From positions 1,116,001-1,180,000 of the forward strand of contig NZ_QJTD01000001.1 of the NCBI RefSeq assembly GCF_003217215.1: 64,000 bases of DNA. The letters are read 5' to 3'. The notes beneath the pieces are model-generated. The model was not told where the DNA came from. It saw only the letters and a list, made by a program, of their open reading frames with translations, and made no database searches. The stretch is from Winogradskyella epiphytica (GTDB lineage: Bacteria; Bacteroidota; Bacteroidia; Flavobacteriales; Flavobacteriaceae). Shown here in pieces: positions 1-8,204 of this stretch (position 1 is its first letter; each line of letters begins with the position of its first letter). The translations under genes and the position numbers were made by a program.

Positions 1-350
1 GCTGAAATACAATTTTCAATTTCTACTAAAGCAAATTCTTTTAATACATACCCATAGACACCCAATGACTTGGCTTCATTATAAATCTTTTCATCCTTTT
101 CAAAAGTGATCAACACAATTTTCGTAGGTATACCTTCTTCCTTACATTTTGCCGCAATTTCAAGACCTGAAAAAAAAGGCATTTTAATATCTAGAATAGC
201 AATGGCTGGTGTGTGTGCTTTAATTAAAGTTAAAGCTTCTTTACCGTTTTTTGCACTAGCTATAACGTTGAATTTTTTCTCTGTTAAAAAGTCATGTAAG
301 CCTTTAAGTACAAGAGGGTGATCGTCTGCAATAATAATGGTGGGATTCAT
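1..350 (-). CDS. Response regulator receiver domain protein (partial, C-terminus outside window)
   Basis: Reading leftwards from the ATG at 350-348, 116 codons are visible before the window edge. They form a CheY-like receiver domain: the acidic pair is D9-D10 (IIADDHP), the phosphoacceptor is D54 in AILDIKMP, and the conserved lysine is in the YVLKEF segment. The arrangement is that of NarL/LuxR-family regulators, whose C-terminal HTH would lie beyond position 1 and is not seen. It lies 64 bases downstream of the retropepsin gene on the same strand. A sensor kinase partner is expected further left but cannot be seen. Confidence 0.85.
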   Translation of the reverse strand, partial: MNPTIIIADDHPLVLKGLHDFLTEKKFNVIASAKNGKEALTLIKAHTPAIAILDIKMPFFSGLEIAAKCKEEGIPTKIVLITFEKDEKIYNEAKSLGVYGYVLKEFALVEIENCIS

Positions 351-414
351 ATAGACTATTTCGTAGCTAATTAAGGTAAAGGGGTAAGAAGAATCTTAAA
401 CATTAAGTATGTTA

Positions 415-855
415 TTATAATTTTAAATATAAATATTTTTTCTCATAATCTATGATGGCTTTTCCTTTCCTTAATAGGTCGGCACCAAGAATGCCATCTA
501 CAGGTTCGGCGTTGTGATTGATAAGTCCATTATTAACATGTGATAAATTAAATAAAATTAAGGGCACACGTTGTTTTTTCCATTTCCCAATTTTTACATG
601 GTTAGACTTCGAAATTTGAGTCAACATATCTGAAGCTCCAGCGCCTACCGCTTTAATTTCTGAGTCTTTAACTTTGAGATTAAAGTGCTCAATAGCCTCA
701 AATCCTACACAGCTATTCGATGCGCCTGTATCTAAAATAAATCGACCTTTTACGCCGTTAATGCTTGCTTTGATTTCAAAGTGATTGGTTTTTGTGAATT
801 TGAGTTTCACTTTAGAATAGCCTTTATGGGTAAGGAAGTCTTTTAGGGTTTCCAT
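415..855 (-). CDS. Retropepsin-like aspartic protease
   Basis: Predicted 146-residue clan AA aspartic protease. The catalytic-type motif D42-T-G-A-S follows a hydrophobic strand (FILDTGAS), and a downstream hydrophobic-Gly element (DGILGADLL) matches the second conserved strand of retropepsins. With only one DTGA motif it would have to work as a homodimer, as known for the family. I chose the ATG at 855-853 (METLKDF); a longer frame up to 987 lies wholly inside the CHAT gene and adds implausible sequence. The start overlaps the CHAT stop by 13 bases, which suggests translational coupling. No signal peptide or membrane segment is seen, so it is probably cytoplasmic; its substrate is unknown. 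Confidence 0.75.
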   Translation of the reverse strand: METLKDFLTHKGYSKVKLKFTKTNHFEIKASINGVKGRFILDTGASNSCVGFEAIEHFNLKVKDSEIKAVGAGASDMLTQISKSNHVKIGKWKKQRVPLILFNLSHVNNGLINHNAEPVDGILGADLLRKGKAIIDYEKKYLYLKL

Positions 856-3428
856 GTTTTTCTTTTTGTAATTAGTATCCAAATTAATAAGCCAACAATC
901 AAGCCAATAATACAATAAATTAAAATAGGGATTGAAGGTGAAGATTTGGCAGGTGTTAGGTCGCCAAAATAAACAAATGCACTCCAATAATAGGGCGATT
1001 TTTTAATATTAGAAATATCAGGATGTTTTAAATAGGCTAACTTAGAATTTTGATTGGCGACAAATGCCGACTCGGTTTTTCGAAGTTCTCTATAGAAACT
1101 TGACATAAGTTGTGATGTGGACAAATCATTGATTTTCCATAATGACACTACCATATTAGGTACACCGGCGTATTTAAAACCACGAGCCAAACTCATAGAG
1201 CCTTCTCCTTTTTGAAGCATACCAACGCCAGTTTCACAGGCGCTTAAAACGACTAAATCATTTTTTAAATCGAGTTGATATAAGTCTTGCAGATATAATT
1301 TTGAATCTATAAAATCGATATTCGCCGCTATCTTAAAGTCACCACTATTGGCATGAGTAGATAGGTGCAAAATACTATAGTCTTTGGCGCGCTCTAAAAC
1401 ACCTTGTTTGGTCGCGGCCTCATACATCAAAAACTCGGTCTGGATCTCATCGTCTATACGATCCGCTTCATCTAAGGAGTACTTCAGTTTTAAATTGGTA
1501 TTGTCAAATACCGGAAATACACCTAAAGCTGAATCCTTAAAACGATAAGGCTTTGATTGTGTATAAAACAAAGCGCTAGTATGGTAAACAATACGATGTG
1601 ATTGAACCATAAATGGCATTTCAGAATAGTTTGAAGTGGAGGTCGATTGTGTTAATAAACTTTCGAATGGAATAAAGTTGAGCAGCCCATCAGCAACAAT
1701 AATGGTATTTTTATAGGGCGAAATAGATTGGAGCTTTAATGCTTCATATAAGTGAAACGCATCCTCCGTAAACGCCGTGATATTATTATTTATAGTTGAT
1801 GCTTTTTCGAAATAATTGATGAATTTCGAAATCTTCGTTTGCATTGAATTCGATAATTCAATATGTTGAAAATCGATATGTAGTGGTGAAAACACAAATT
1901 GATATAAACCATTTTTACCACTAAAATATTCCACTAAACAAGCCTGGTCTTTTTCTAATTTAGCTCTTAAACGCTCAGTATTTAGAGTGTTCAGATTGGC
2001 TAAATTATATTTTTTTTGAATAGAGTCCTGTAATTGTTTCAACACTAAACCTGTCCTAATAAGCTGCAACTGTAAACTATCACGTTCTATTAACTGAGCT
2101 CTATTTATAGGTCGGTTAAGAAGTTTGTTAGTATAATGTTGTTGCTGCTTCAACAAATGTTGTTCTTCAATAAGTAGGCTGTCATTAGGATGTTCTTCTA
2201 AAAGCTGCTTCTTAGAACTGTGCCATTTTAAAGCTATGGCTTTATTCAATTCGGCATAGGCAAAAGCGCGCTTTGCATAGGCACTCTTGCCTTTTACCTG
2301 ATACAAATCATAAAGTAATGAAATACATTTTTCGCTTCGATCTTTATTAATACTAGCACTTAAAATATAGCTCTCTTGATCTGTATTCTCTTGCGCAAAC
2401 TTTTGTGTTACATAAAAACTTAAATCATAATAATGCAATGCCTTTTCAGGATTGCTTTCTATTTCTGCCCACAAATCAAAAATATCTATAAAGGTGTTTT
2501 CAGGATATAAATCTTCTGTGGTAGGGATTTTAGTAGTTTCAAAATTGGGTAATAAGGAAGCTAAGCTGTTTTTTAACTTCACGATGGCTTTATCATTCTC
2601 ATTTCTTAGAAAGTGTAATTGTGCTTCTTGAAAACTAAATTTCGCCCTATTTCTTGCAGAGGTTAGTGGATTGATTTTTAAGTTTTTCAAACGGTTTAAA
2701 TACGAATAGGCTTTATCGTAATCACCTTTTTTTAAAGCCACTTCATAGTTTATCTCATGCTGCTCAATTTTCCCTATGTCAAATCGTGGTCCAACGAGAT
2801 CATTTTCTAATAAGAAGTGATTCTGATTAATTTCTATAAGACGTTCGCTTTTTCTTTTTATAGAATTCAGTCTTCGCTCTTGATATTTCTTTAAGCCGTT
2901 AATCTGAAGACCCTTATTAGCGATTTCAATGACTTGTTTATGCTTGTATAGCGATTGATAAAGCTTTGCAAGATTGATATAACCAGAAATTTGCTGTGCA
3001 TGGTTATTGTATTTTTCGGCAAGCTGAATATAATACCTAATCATCTGTTCAGCTTTTATATAAGAGTTGGTCTTGTGGTAAAGAATACCAAGAGGAATAA
3101 GTCCATACTCCACAATATCATAGGAAGTAATCTCATGATTTATATAAAGTTGATATGCTTTTTCGTAGGTTTTTATTGCTTCGGTTTGCCGATTAATTTT
3201 AGAGAGGTAATAAGCTTTGTTAACGAGTAAATTAATAAAAGCATAATAGTCGTCTTTCGTGTTTAGTTGAGATTCAAATTGAGAAATTTTTACATTCAAA
3301 GTCTCTAAACCTTCAAGGTTTTGGTGTTGTTGAAAGGATTCCGTAGCGACATATATAGACTCTTCAAGGTTTTGAGATAGGCTAGTGCTAAAGACAAAAA
3401 CAAACAGTAAAAGAAATCCTTTTTTCAT
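843..3428 (-). CDS. TPR-CHAT domain protein with signal peptide and C-terminal membrane anchor
   Basis: Predicted 861-residue protein: an N-terminal signal peptide (MKKGFLLLFVFVF), a long helical region with TPR-like repeats to about residue 400, a coiled linker, and a C-terminal CHAT (caspase/separase-like) domain. The catalytic dyad is visible as H692 (LHLSTHA) and C731 (LSACETG). A hydrophobic segment about 20 residues long ends a few basic residues before the C-terminus. CHAT proteins are caspase-fold cysteine proteases or their relatives, but no substrate is evident. An upstream ATG at 3458 would overlap the preceding gene by 13 bases; I prefer 3428 because it gives a normal signal peptide. 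It sits between the PKD-barrel gene and the retropepsin gene. Confidence 0.8.
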   Translation of the reverse strand: MKKGFLLLFVFVFSTSLSQNLEESIYVATESFQQHQNLEGLETLNVKISQFESQLNTKDDYYAFINLLVNKAYYLSKINRQTEAIKTYEKAYQLYINHEITSYDIVEYGLIPLGILYHKTNSYIKAEQMIRYYIQLAEKYNNHAQQISGYINLAKLYQSLYKHKQVIEIANKGLQINGLKKYQERRLNSIKRKSERLIEINQNHFLLENDLVGPRFDIGKIEQHEINYEVALKKGDYDKAYSYLNRLKNLKINPLTSARNRAKFSFQEAQLHFLRNENDKAIVKLKNSLASLLPNFETTKIPTTEDLYPENTFIDIFDLWAEIESNPEKALHYYDLSFYVTQKFAQENTDQESYILSASINKDRSEKCISLLYDLYQVKGKSAYAKRAFAYAELNKAIALKWHSSKKQLLEEHPNDSLLIEEQHLLKQQQHYTNKLLNRPINRAQLIERDSLQLQLIRTGLVLKQLQDSIQKKYNLANLNTLNTERLRAKLEKDQACLVEYFSGKNGLYQFVFSPLHIDFQHIELSNSMQTKISKFINYFEKASTINNNITAFTEDAFHLYEALKLQSISPYKNTIIVADGLLNFIPFESLLTQSTSTSNYSEMPFMVQSHRIVYHTSALFYTQSKPYRFKDSALGVFPVFDNTNLKLKYSLDEADRIDDEIQTEFLMYEAATKQGVLERAKDYSILHLSTHANSGDFKIAANIDFIDSKLYLQDLYQLDLKNDLVVLSACETGVGMLQKGEGSMSLARGFKYAGVPNMVVSLWKINDLSTSQLMSSFYRELRKTESAFVANQNSKLAYLKHPDISNIKKSPYYWSAFVYFGDLTPAKSSPSIPILIYCIIGLIVGLLIWILITKRKTWKP

Positions 3429-3445
3429 ATGTGGTGAGATAGGTT

Positions 3446-5398
3446 TTAGAATTTCCAAATGGCGTAAAGTTGCAAATAGTCATAATGCTCCTTGAAATTA
3501 AACACGTATCGTACGCCGAGACTTGGCCCAATTCGAGCAAAACCCACTGTGGTCTCTACTAAAAATCCTGTTCTGAAATTGGTAAATGATTTGGATAATT
3601 CGTCATCACTTGTAATCGTGTTAAAGACGGGGGCATCAGAGCCTTGGCCTTCAAACTGCTCTATATAAACAGATTGCTTTTGTTTTTCATTTACAGAAAT
3701 GGTTCCTAAAACACCAGCACCTAAACCTATATAATTGTTTACATTATAACGTATTAATGCAGGAACTTCCCAATCGATATTAGAGTAACGGCTAGTGGTA
3801 GTGCTGCGTTGAAAATACTCAAATCCTGCAGCATGTTGAACAAACTCTTCTTTAATTGATGTCTCACCATCAAAGTTGTGAAAACTATTTAAAAGTTCCA
3901 CTTGCCAATACCAACGATAAGATTTATAAGGTGAAATGGTAGCACCTAAAAAGTAACTTTCGGAATTATTTAGATCAGCAAACGAATTATAGCCAGCTTT
4001 TACTCCAATAGATATTCCCGGTAGAAATCGAGTAGTCGAATAATTAGTAATGATAGGTTCGTTTTTATCAAAGATAATGGCAGTACGGGATTTGGTTTTC
4101 TTCTTATGAAAATCATCGGCAAACTTAATTTGATACTTAACAAAGCCTTTAGTAGAGTCGTAAACTTTCACATTCTTTTGTTCACTTCCTGGTAAGTATA
4201 TATTCTTAAAGGTGAATATCGCTTGTTTAGAGGTATATGTAGTGTCCAAACAACTGTATGCGACATCGTATTTCGGACAGATTTTTACCTTCGGGTACAG
4301 GTCTAAAACCTCAATAGAAGATTTATCAAACATATCAGGAATATCCGTTTCTAATCGAATAGTTCTCGCAGGACCTTCGCCATTATTCTGAAATTTAATC
4401 TTAAACTTTGGACGTTTATGTCGAACTAACCTATAATTAAGAAAAGTTGCGTTTGTCGACATTTTGTTTGGGTCGTGAGAAGTAACAATCTCCATTTCCA
4501 TATCTTTTACATGGTGATTGTCGTAATTACTATCAGGCACATAAACACCTCTAACTTTAATTATCGCCGAGGTGTCTTTCAACATTTCTTTAGAAGTTTT
4601 TAAGGTGTAAAAGACATGACGCTCCTCATTAGGTTGCATTTGATCAAAGCTTAACTGACTGGAATTTCGAAATTTTAATTTTGCCTCGTCTAAAGTTAAA
4701 GGAAGGTTTCTACGTACTGTGCTGTCTTGAGGTTGGGTTGCAAATGATAGCAAATCGTCTTCAGCGGAAGCATAATAAACATCAGAATCAAATCTTGAAG
4801 AATATACTATAGCTTCACTAGATATGTCTTTTTCATTATGATACGGTCGGGTTTCGATACTTTCGAAATTGTCTGCGTTATATTTCTCCTCATTATAAAA
4901 TAAATACAACTTTCCGTTGGTTGTATAATCTTTGGTGTTTTTATAGCTAAATACCACAACAATGTCTTCTTCAGGCATGGGCTCTCTATTGCGTTGAAGG
5001 TTCATAACATCATCCATGGAGGCTTGCTCATTATAGTCGTCTTTAGCGTTATTGATAGTAATTTTTTTAGGACGTGTTTGAGGAGGTTTGCCTGTATCGT
5101 AATTATTAGTGGCCCATAATCTTACCGTATATGATCCGTTTTTGTTATAGGTCTTTTTAGGTTCTTTTTCCTTGCTAAATGTACCATCTCCAAATTCCCA
5201 AAAATTAGTGTAAAAGGCTTTGGGCGCTCCAGCAATTTGATTTAACTCAGGGGCATCGGCTTTAAATTCTACTTGTTGCCCTACTTGTTTATAGTTAATA
5301 TTTGCAGTCCGATCTGTGCTGTCAGGGGGGATCTTTTGTTGAGCAATACTAATAATTGAAAAGCTTAAGGCTAATATAATTGAGATTGTAGGTTTCAT
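3446..5398 (-). CDS. PKD-domain protein with C-terminal outer-membrane beta-barrel
   Basis: The 650-residue protein starts with a signal peptide (MKPTISIILALSFSIISIAQ). A PKD domain follows at about residues 30-115, marked by WEFGDGTFS. A central region of about 330 residues is rich in beta strands and resembles repeat domains of adhesins, although I do not recognise the family. The last 180 residues alternate in the manner of an outer-membrane beta-barrel and end in an aromatic residue (AIWKF), as barrel proteins usually do. A surface-linked scaffold or sensor is likely. It is co-directional with the CHAT gene, 17 bases upstream of it (or overlapping it, depending on the CHAT start). Function unknown. 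Confidence 0.65.
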   Translation of the reverse strand: MKPTISIILALSFSIISIAQQKIPPDSTDRTANINYKQVGQQVEFKADAPELNQIAGAPKAFYTNFWEFGDGTFSKEKEPKKTYNKNGSYTVRLWATNNYDTGKPPQTRPKKITINNAKDDYNEQASMDDVMNLQRNREPMPEEDIVVVFSYKNTKDYTTNGKLYLFYNEEKYNADNFESIETRPYHNEKDISSEAIVYSSRFDSDVYYASAEDDLLSFATQPQDSTVRRNLPLTLDEAKLKFRNSSQLSFDQMQPNEERHVFYTLKTSKEMLKDTSAIIKVRGVYVPDSNYDNHHVKDMEMEIVTSHDPNKMSTNATFLNYRLVRHKRPKFKIKFQNNGEGPARTIRLETDIPDMFDKSSIEVLDLYPKVKICPKYDVAYSCLDTTYTSKQAIFTFKNIYLPGSEQKNVKVYDSTKGFVKYQIKFADDFHKKKTKSRTAIIFDKNEPIITNYSTTRFLPGISIGVKAGYNSFADLNNSESYFLGATISPYKSYRWYWQVELLNSFHNFDGETSIKEEFVQHAAGFEYFQRSTTTSRYSNIDWEVPALIRYNVNNYIGLGAGVLGTISVNEKQKQSVYIEQFEGQGSDAPVFNTITSDDELSKSFTNFRTGFLVETTVGFARIGPSLGVRYVFNFKEHYDYLQLYAIWKF

Positions 5399-5483
5399 TT
5401 CCGATAGTTTTGCGTGATTAAATTTAAGAATTTAATTCTAAGCATAGTATAATTCTTACTTGATGTCGATAAATAGAAATAAT

Positions 5484-5514
5484 AAAAAGTCAGAAAACTT
5501 AATTTCTGACTTTT
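5484..5514 (-). terminator. Rho-independent terminator after the lipoprotein gene
   Basis: A 12-bp perfect stem (AAAAGTCAGAAA with its complement) encloses a 6-base loop, and on the minus strand it is followed by a T-rich run. It lies 25 bases past the lipoprotein stop, so the PKD-CHAT-retropepsin genes may need their own promoter or read-through. Confidence 0.7.
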
Positions 5515-5538
5515 CTCAACTAAGCAGGATATTTAGAT

Positions 5539-6570
5539 TTAAGGCAATTCATTTAATAAATCAATTAAGGATTCTTCAGTACCTACTATAGTTTCCTCTA
5601 TATCGAATGTAATGATATCGTTCGCGACTATCGTTACAGGTTTAATGGCGTATCTCCATTGACCATTAGATTCTGTGACAAATATGAGGTGACACTCTAA
5701 GCCAATCGGGATTTGTCCATAGTGTTCACTAAACACATTCAGGCTATCGTCAAAAGTGTCTAACTGAGCTAAGGCTGGTCGTTCACCATCATAAGATAAA
5801 TAAACATCACTATTTTCATCGTTATAACCAATTGGAGGTTGCACTTGTAATTGTGTTTTAGGTCTTGGATCGCTATAAAATCTATCGATGTTTGTCCAAC
5901 CAAAACCTTCTGCCAAAACATAATAGCTTGTATCTTCCATAAAAAGTCCACCACCAGCAGCATCGTCCACTATTTCATCCCAAGTAAGGTTTCCATTATC
6001 ATCAATAACGCCATTCCAAAGCGTCATGCCTTGGTCAGGACCATTAGTTAAATCAGAAGGCACGACTAATTGATAGCCACAGGTGGTTTCTAATATGTTT
6101 CCATTTTGACGGGCTTCTAAATAGAATTCTCCACCAGTAATTAGTAAAGCTTTGCCTCCATCAGGTAAGCGTCCCATAGTTGGCTTATTGGTGGTTAGCA
6201 TGTTCCCTTTTTCGAAAATTTCGACATATTCTAAGGTGACATCTCCAGATACAGGATTCCCATTATGGCTAAGGCAATTAGCATTGATTTGGATGTCCAC
6301 ACCTTTTTCTGATGTTAATGTAATATAGCCATCATCAGCATTAAAATTAAATATTTGGGTATGGTTATCTAGGGCAATTGCTCTTATGTTTTCAAATTCC
6401 TGAGCTGTAGGAGGTGTTTCAACGAAACCTTCATGAGTGGCATCATCATTCGATTCGCAATTCGTAAATAATATAGCGGTCATGGCAATAACACCAATAA
6501 CATTTCGCGAAGTTTTACTTAATAACGATGTAGTCATTGTTCTGTTTTTAAAGAATTTTGTTGTTTTCAT
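5539..6570 (-). CDS. Putative lipoprotein of unknown function
   Basis: Predicted 343 residues from the ATG at 6570 (MKTTKFF); other possible starts are 6588 and 6537. A hydrophobic segment (VIGVIAMTAILF) is followed by TNCESNDD, where the cysteine and the following acidic/Ser residues look like a lipoprotein signal, although N at -1 is atypical for a lipobox. The mature part is acidic and beta-rich with no motif I recognise. It is divergent from the ECF sigma gene across 125 bases, and I infer that it belongs to the same regulated cluster. It may sit on the outer membrane or cell surface. Confidence 0.6.
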   Translation of the reverse strand: MKTTKFFKNRTMTTSLLSKTSRNVIGVIAMTAILFTNCESNDDATHEGFVETPPTAQEFENIRAIALDNHTQIFNFNADDGYITLTSEKGVDIQINANCLSHNGNPVSGDVTLEYVEIFEKGNMLTTNKPTMGRLPDGGKALLITGGEFYLEARQNGNILETTCGYQLVVPSDLTNGPDQGMTLWNGVIDDNGNLTWDEIVDDAAGGGLFMEDTSYYVLAEGFGWTNIDRFYSDPRPKTQLQVQPPIGYNDENSDVYLSYDGERPALAQLDTFDDSLNVFSEHYGQIPIGLECHLIFVTESNGQWRYAIKPVTIVANDIITFDIEETIVGTEESLIDLLNELP

Positions 6571-6610
6571 AATATTGATTTTAAGCATTATTGATTCAGT
6601 TTGTTTTCAC

Positions 6611-6660
6611 TGTTACACCCTTATATCAAAACACCTTAGAATTTGTTACCCTCATTCTAT
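6611..6660. promoter_or_regulatory. Tandem TGTTAC-type elements in the divergent sigma/lipoprotein intergenic region
   Basis: TGTTACACCC (6611-6620) and TGTTACCCTC (6644-6653) lie 33 bases apart, each followed by an AT-rich ATAT/ATTCTAT stretch. The repeat lies between the lipoprotein start and the sigma factor start. It could be paired -35-like elements for the ECF sigma encoded next door or a repressor site; this is inference from spacing and position only. Confidence 0.35.
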
Positions 6661-6695
6661 AAAGATTTTTTAAATTCGTTGAAAATAAAGGGTTC

Positions 6696-7277
6696 ATGAG
6701 CGATAAAATTTTACACGAGGATCAGAAGTATATAGATGGACTAGCTGAAAACAATACCTTTATTATTCAAACCATCTATGATAAGTTTGCGCCTAAGGTG
6801 ATTAACTATATAAAACAGAATAGTGGAGATGTTTATGACGCTCAAGATGTTATTCAGGAAACAATAATTACCATATATAACCAGGCCAAACAAAAACAAC
6901 TACAACTCACTTGTCCCTTTGATGCTTATTTTTTCTTGCTCTGCAAACGAAAATGGCTCAACCAATTAAAGAAAGCTAATACAAAGGAGGTAACAATTAA
7001 CGAGGAAATCTTATCTAAGGAAGAAGATGCACAGGTTTTATCTTTTGAATCAACAGTATTTGAAAACAAAGAAGCCTTATTTAACGAGATGTTTCAACAA
7101 TTAGGTGAAGCTTGTAAAGAATTACTCAAAGCCACGTTCAAAATTAAATCGATGGAAGAGGTGGCAAAAAGTCTGGATATTAGTTATGCCTATGCGCGTA
7201 AGAAGAAATCACTTTGTATTGGACAGCTGACCAAATTAGTAAAAGCATCACCAAAATTTAACCAACTTAATTATTAG
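6696..7277 (+). CDS. ECF-type RNA polymerase sigma factor
   Basis: A 193-residue protein with sigma-70 region 2 at about residues 25-95 (YDAQDVIQETIITIY, the core-binding helix, then FLLCKRKWLNQLKK). Region 4 is a C-terminal HTH at about 135-190 (ACKELLKA... MEEVAKSLDISYAYARKKKSLCIGQL). Region 3 is absent, as in extracytoplasmic-function sigmas. The next gene starts 4 bases after its stop and has an anti-sigma-like layout. Divergent from the lipoprotein/CHAT cluster, it probably controls that cluster or itself; this is inferred from position. Confidence 0.85.
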   Translation: MSDKILHEDQKYIDGLAENNTFIIQTIYDKFAPKVINYIKQNSGDVYDAQDVIQETIITIYNQAKQKQLQLTCPFDAYFFLLCKRKWLNQLKKANTKEVTINEEILSKEEDAQVLSFESTVFENKEALFNEMFQQLGEACKELLKATFKIKSMEEVAKSLDISYAYARKKKSLCIGQLTKLVKASPKFNQLNY

Positions 7278-7281
7278 ACCA

Positions 7282-8031
7282 ATGGAAGACCAAGATTACA
7301 TAATGTTTGAAGCTTATCTCTCAGGAGATTTGTCGGCAGACGAATTAAACGCTTTCAATGAACGGTTAAATACAGATGAGCAGTTCCAAAAAGCCTTTAA
7401 GATGTACCGAGACTTATCGTCTCATTTAGAACACAATATCACAAACGAACAAGAGTCTGCAGATTTTAAAGCCAATTTAGATGTAATTTCTAACCAGTAT
7501 TTTAACAAGATAGACGATCCAATTGGTACGACAACGGACGAATCAGGGAAATCGAACTTTTATAAATACGCTATTGCAGCTTCAGTCATTTTATTATTAG
7601 GTATTTTCGTTTTTAACCAATTCAATACACCTACTTATAAGGACTATAACAATTTTGAACCTATTAGTTTAACTGTTAGAAGTTCAGATAACGCTATTTT
7701 TAATCAGGCGGAACAGAGTTTTAATGCCAAAAATTATGAAGAAGCTCTTGTAGCTTTCAACAGTATTTTAGAAGAAGATTTTTCAAATTTAGAAATTCAA
7801 CTTTATAAAGGTATCGCCTTAGTTGAAACCAATCAATTTGAAGAGGCTGATGATTTACTCAAAAAACTATCACAAGGAAATTCGGCATACAAGCACAAAG
7901 CGAAATGGATTTTAGCCTTAAGTTATTTAAAACAAGAAAATAAATTGGCCTGTATAGAAACTTTAAAAACCATACCTAAGGAGGCGGAGGATTATAAGCG
8001 CGCCCAAGACTTATTAAAAAAGCTTGAGTAA
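7282..8031 (+). CDS. Membrane TPR protein, probable anti-sigma partner
   Basis: A 249-residue protein. The N-terminal 50 residues (YLSGDLSADELNAFNERLNTDEQF) resemble the cytoplasmic part of Bacteroidota anti-sigma and related proteins. One membrane helix is at about residues 96-113 (AIAASVILLLGIFVF). The outer part from about 140 to the end has TPR-like helix pairs (AEQSFNAKNYEEALVAFNSIL). The gene follows the sigma gene after 4 bases. I infer that it binds the sigma factor at the inner membrane and senses something through the periplasmic TPRs. No zinc-binding HxxxCxxC motif is present. Confidence 0.65.
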   Translation: MEDQDYIMFEAYLSGDLSADELNAFNERLNTDEQFQKAFKMYRDLSSHLEHNITNEQESADFKANLDVISNQYFNKIDDPIGTTTDESGKSNFYKYAIAASVILLLGIFVFNQFNTPTYKDYNNFEPISLTVRSSDNAIFNQAEQSFNAKNYEEALVAFNSILEEDFSNLEIQLYKGIALVETNQFEEADDLLKKLSQGNSAYKHKAKWILALSYLKQENKLACIETLKTIPKEAEDYKRAQDLLKKLE

Positions 8032-8192
8032 AGTAGGGTCTTACACTATTATACGAAGTACATTGAAAGAAGTAATACTGATTTCAAACTAGTAAGGTCT
8101 TGTTTTTGTACAGGATTATAAACCAATAAACCTTGAGTGTACTTCATAAACAAATACTCCAAGGAATGTCATTATAACCAAAATGACTTTTT

Positions 8193-8200
8193 TACTTTTG
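8193..8200 (+). promoter_or_regulatory. Bacteroidota -7 box (TACTTTTG) close to the tatD start
   Basis: TACTTTTG matches the TAnnTTTG consensus and ends only 4 bases before the ATG of tatD. If used, transcription would begin at or just beside the start codon, giving a nearly leaderless mRNA. No good TTTG -33 element is seen 19 bases upstream. Confidence 0.4.
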
Positions 8201-8204
8201 CAAA

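Noticed and set aside
856-987. Longer N-terminus for the retropepsin gene
   Set aside because: The extra 44 codons lie wholly inside the CHAT coding sequence and the residues are rich in W, Y, C and N with no export pattern.
843-3428. TPR-CHAT protein as part of a CRISPR type III-E (gRAMP/craspase) system
   Set aside because: No gRAMP/Cas7-11 gene or CRISPR array is nearby, and the protein carries a signal peptide and membrane anchor.
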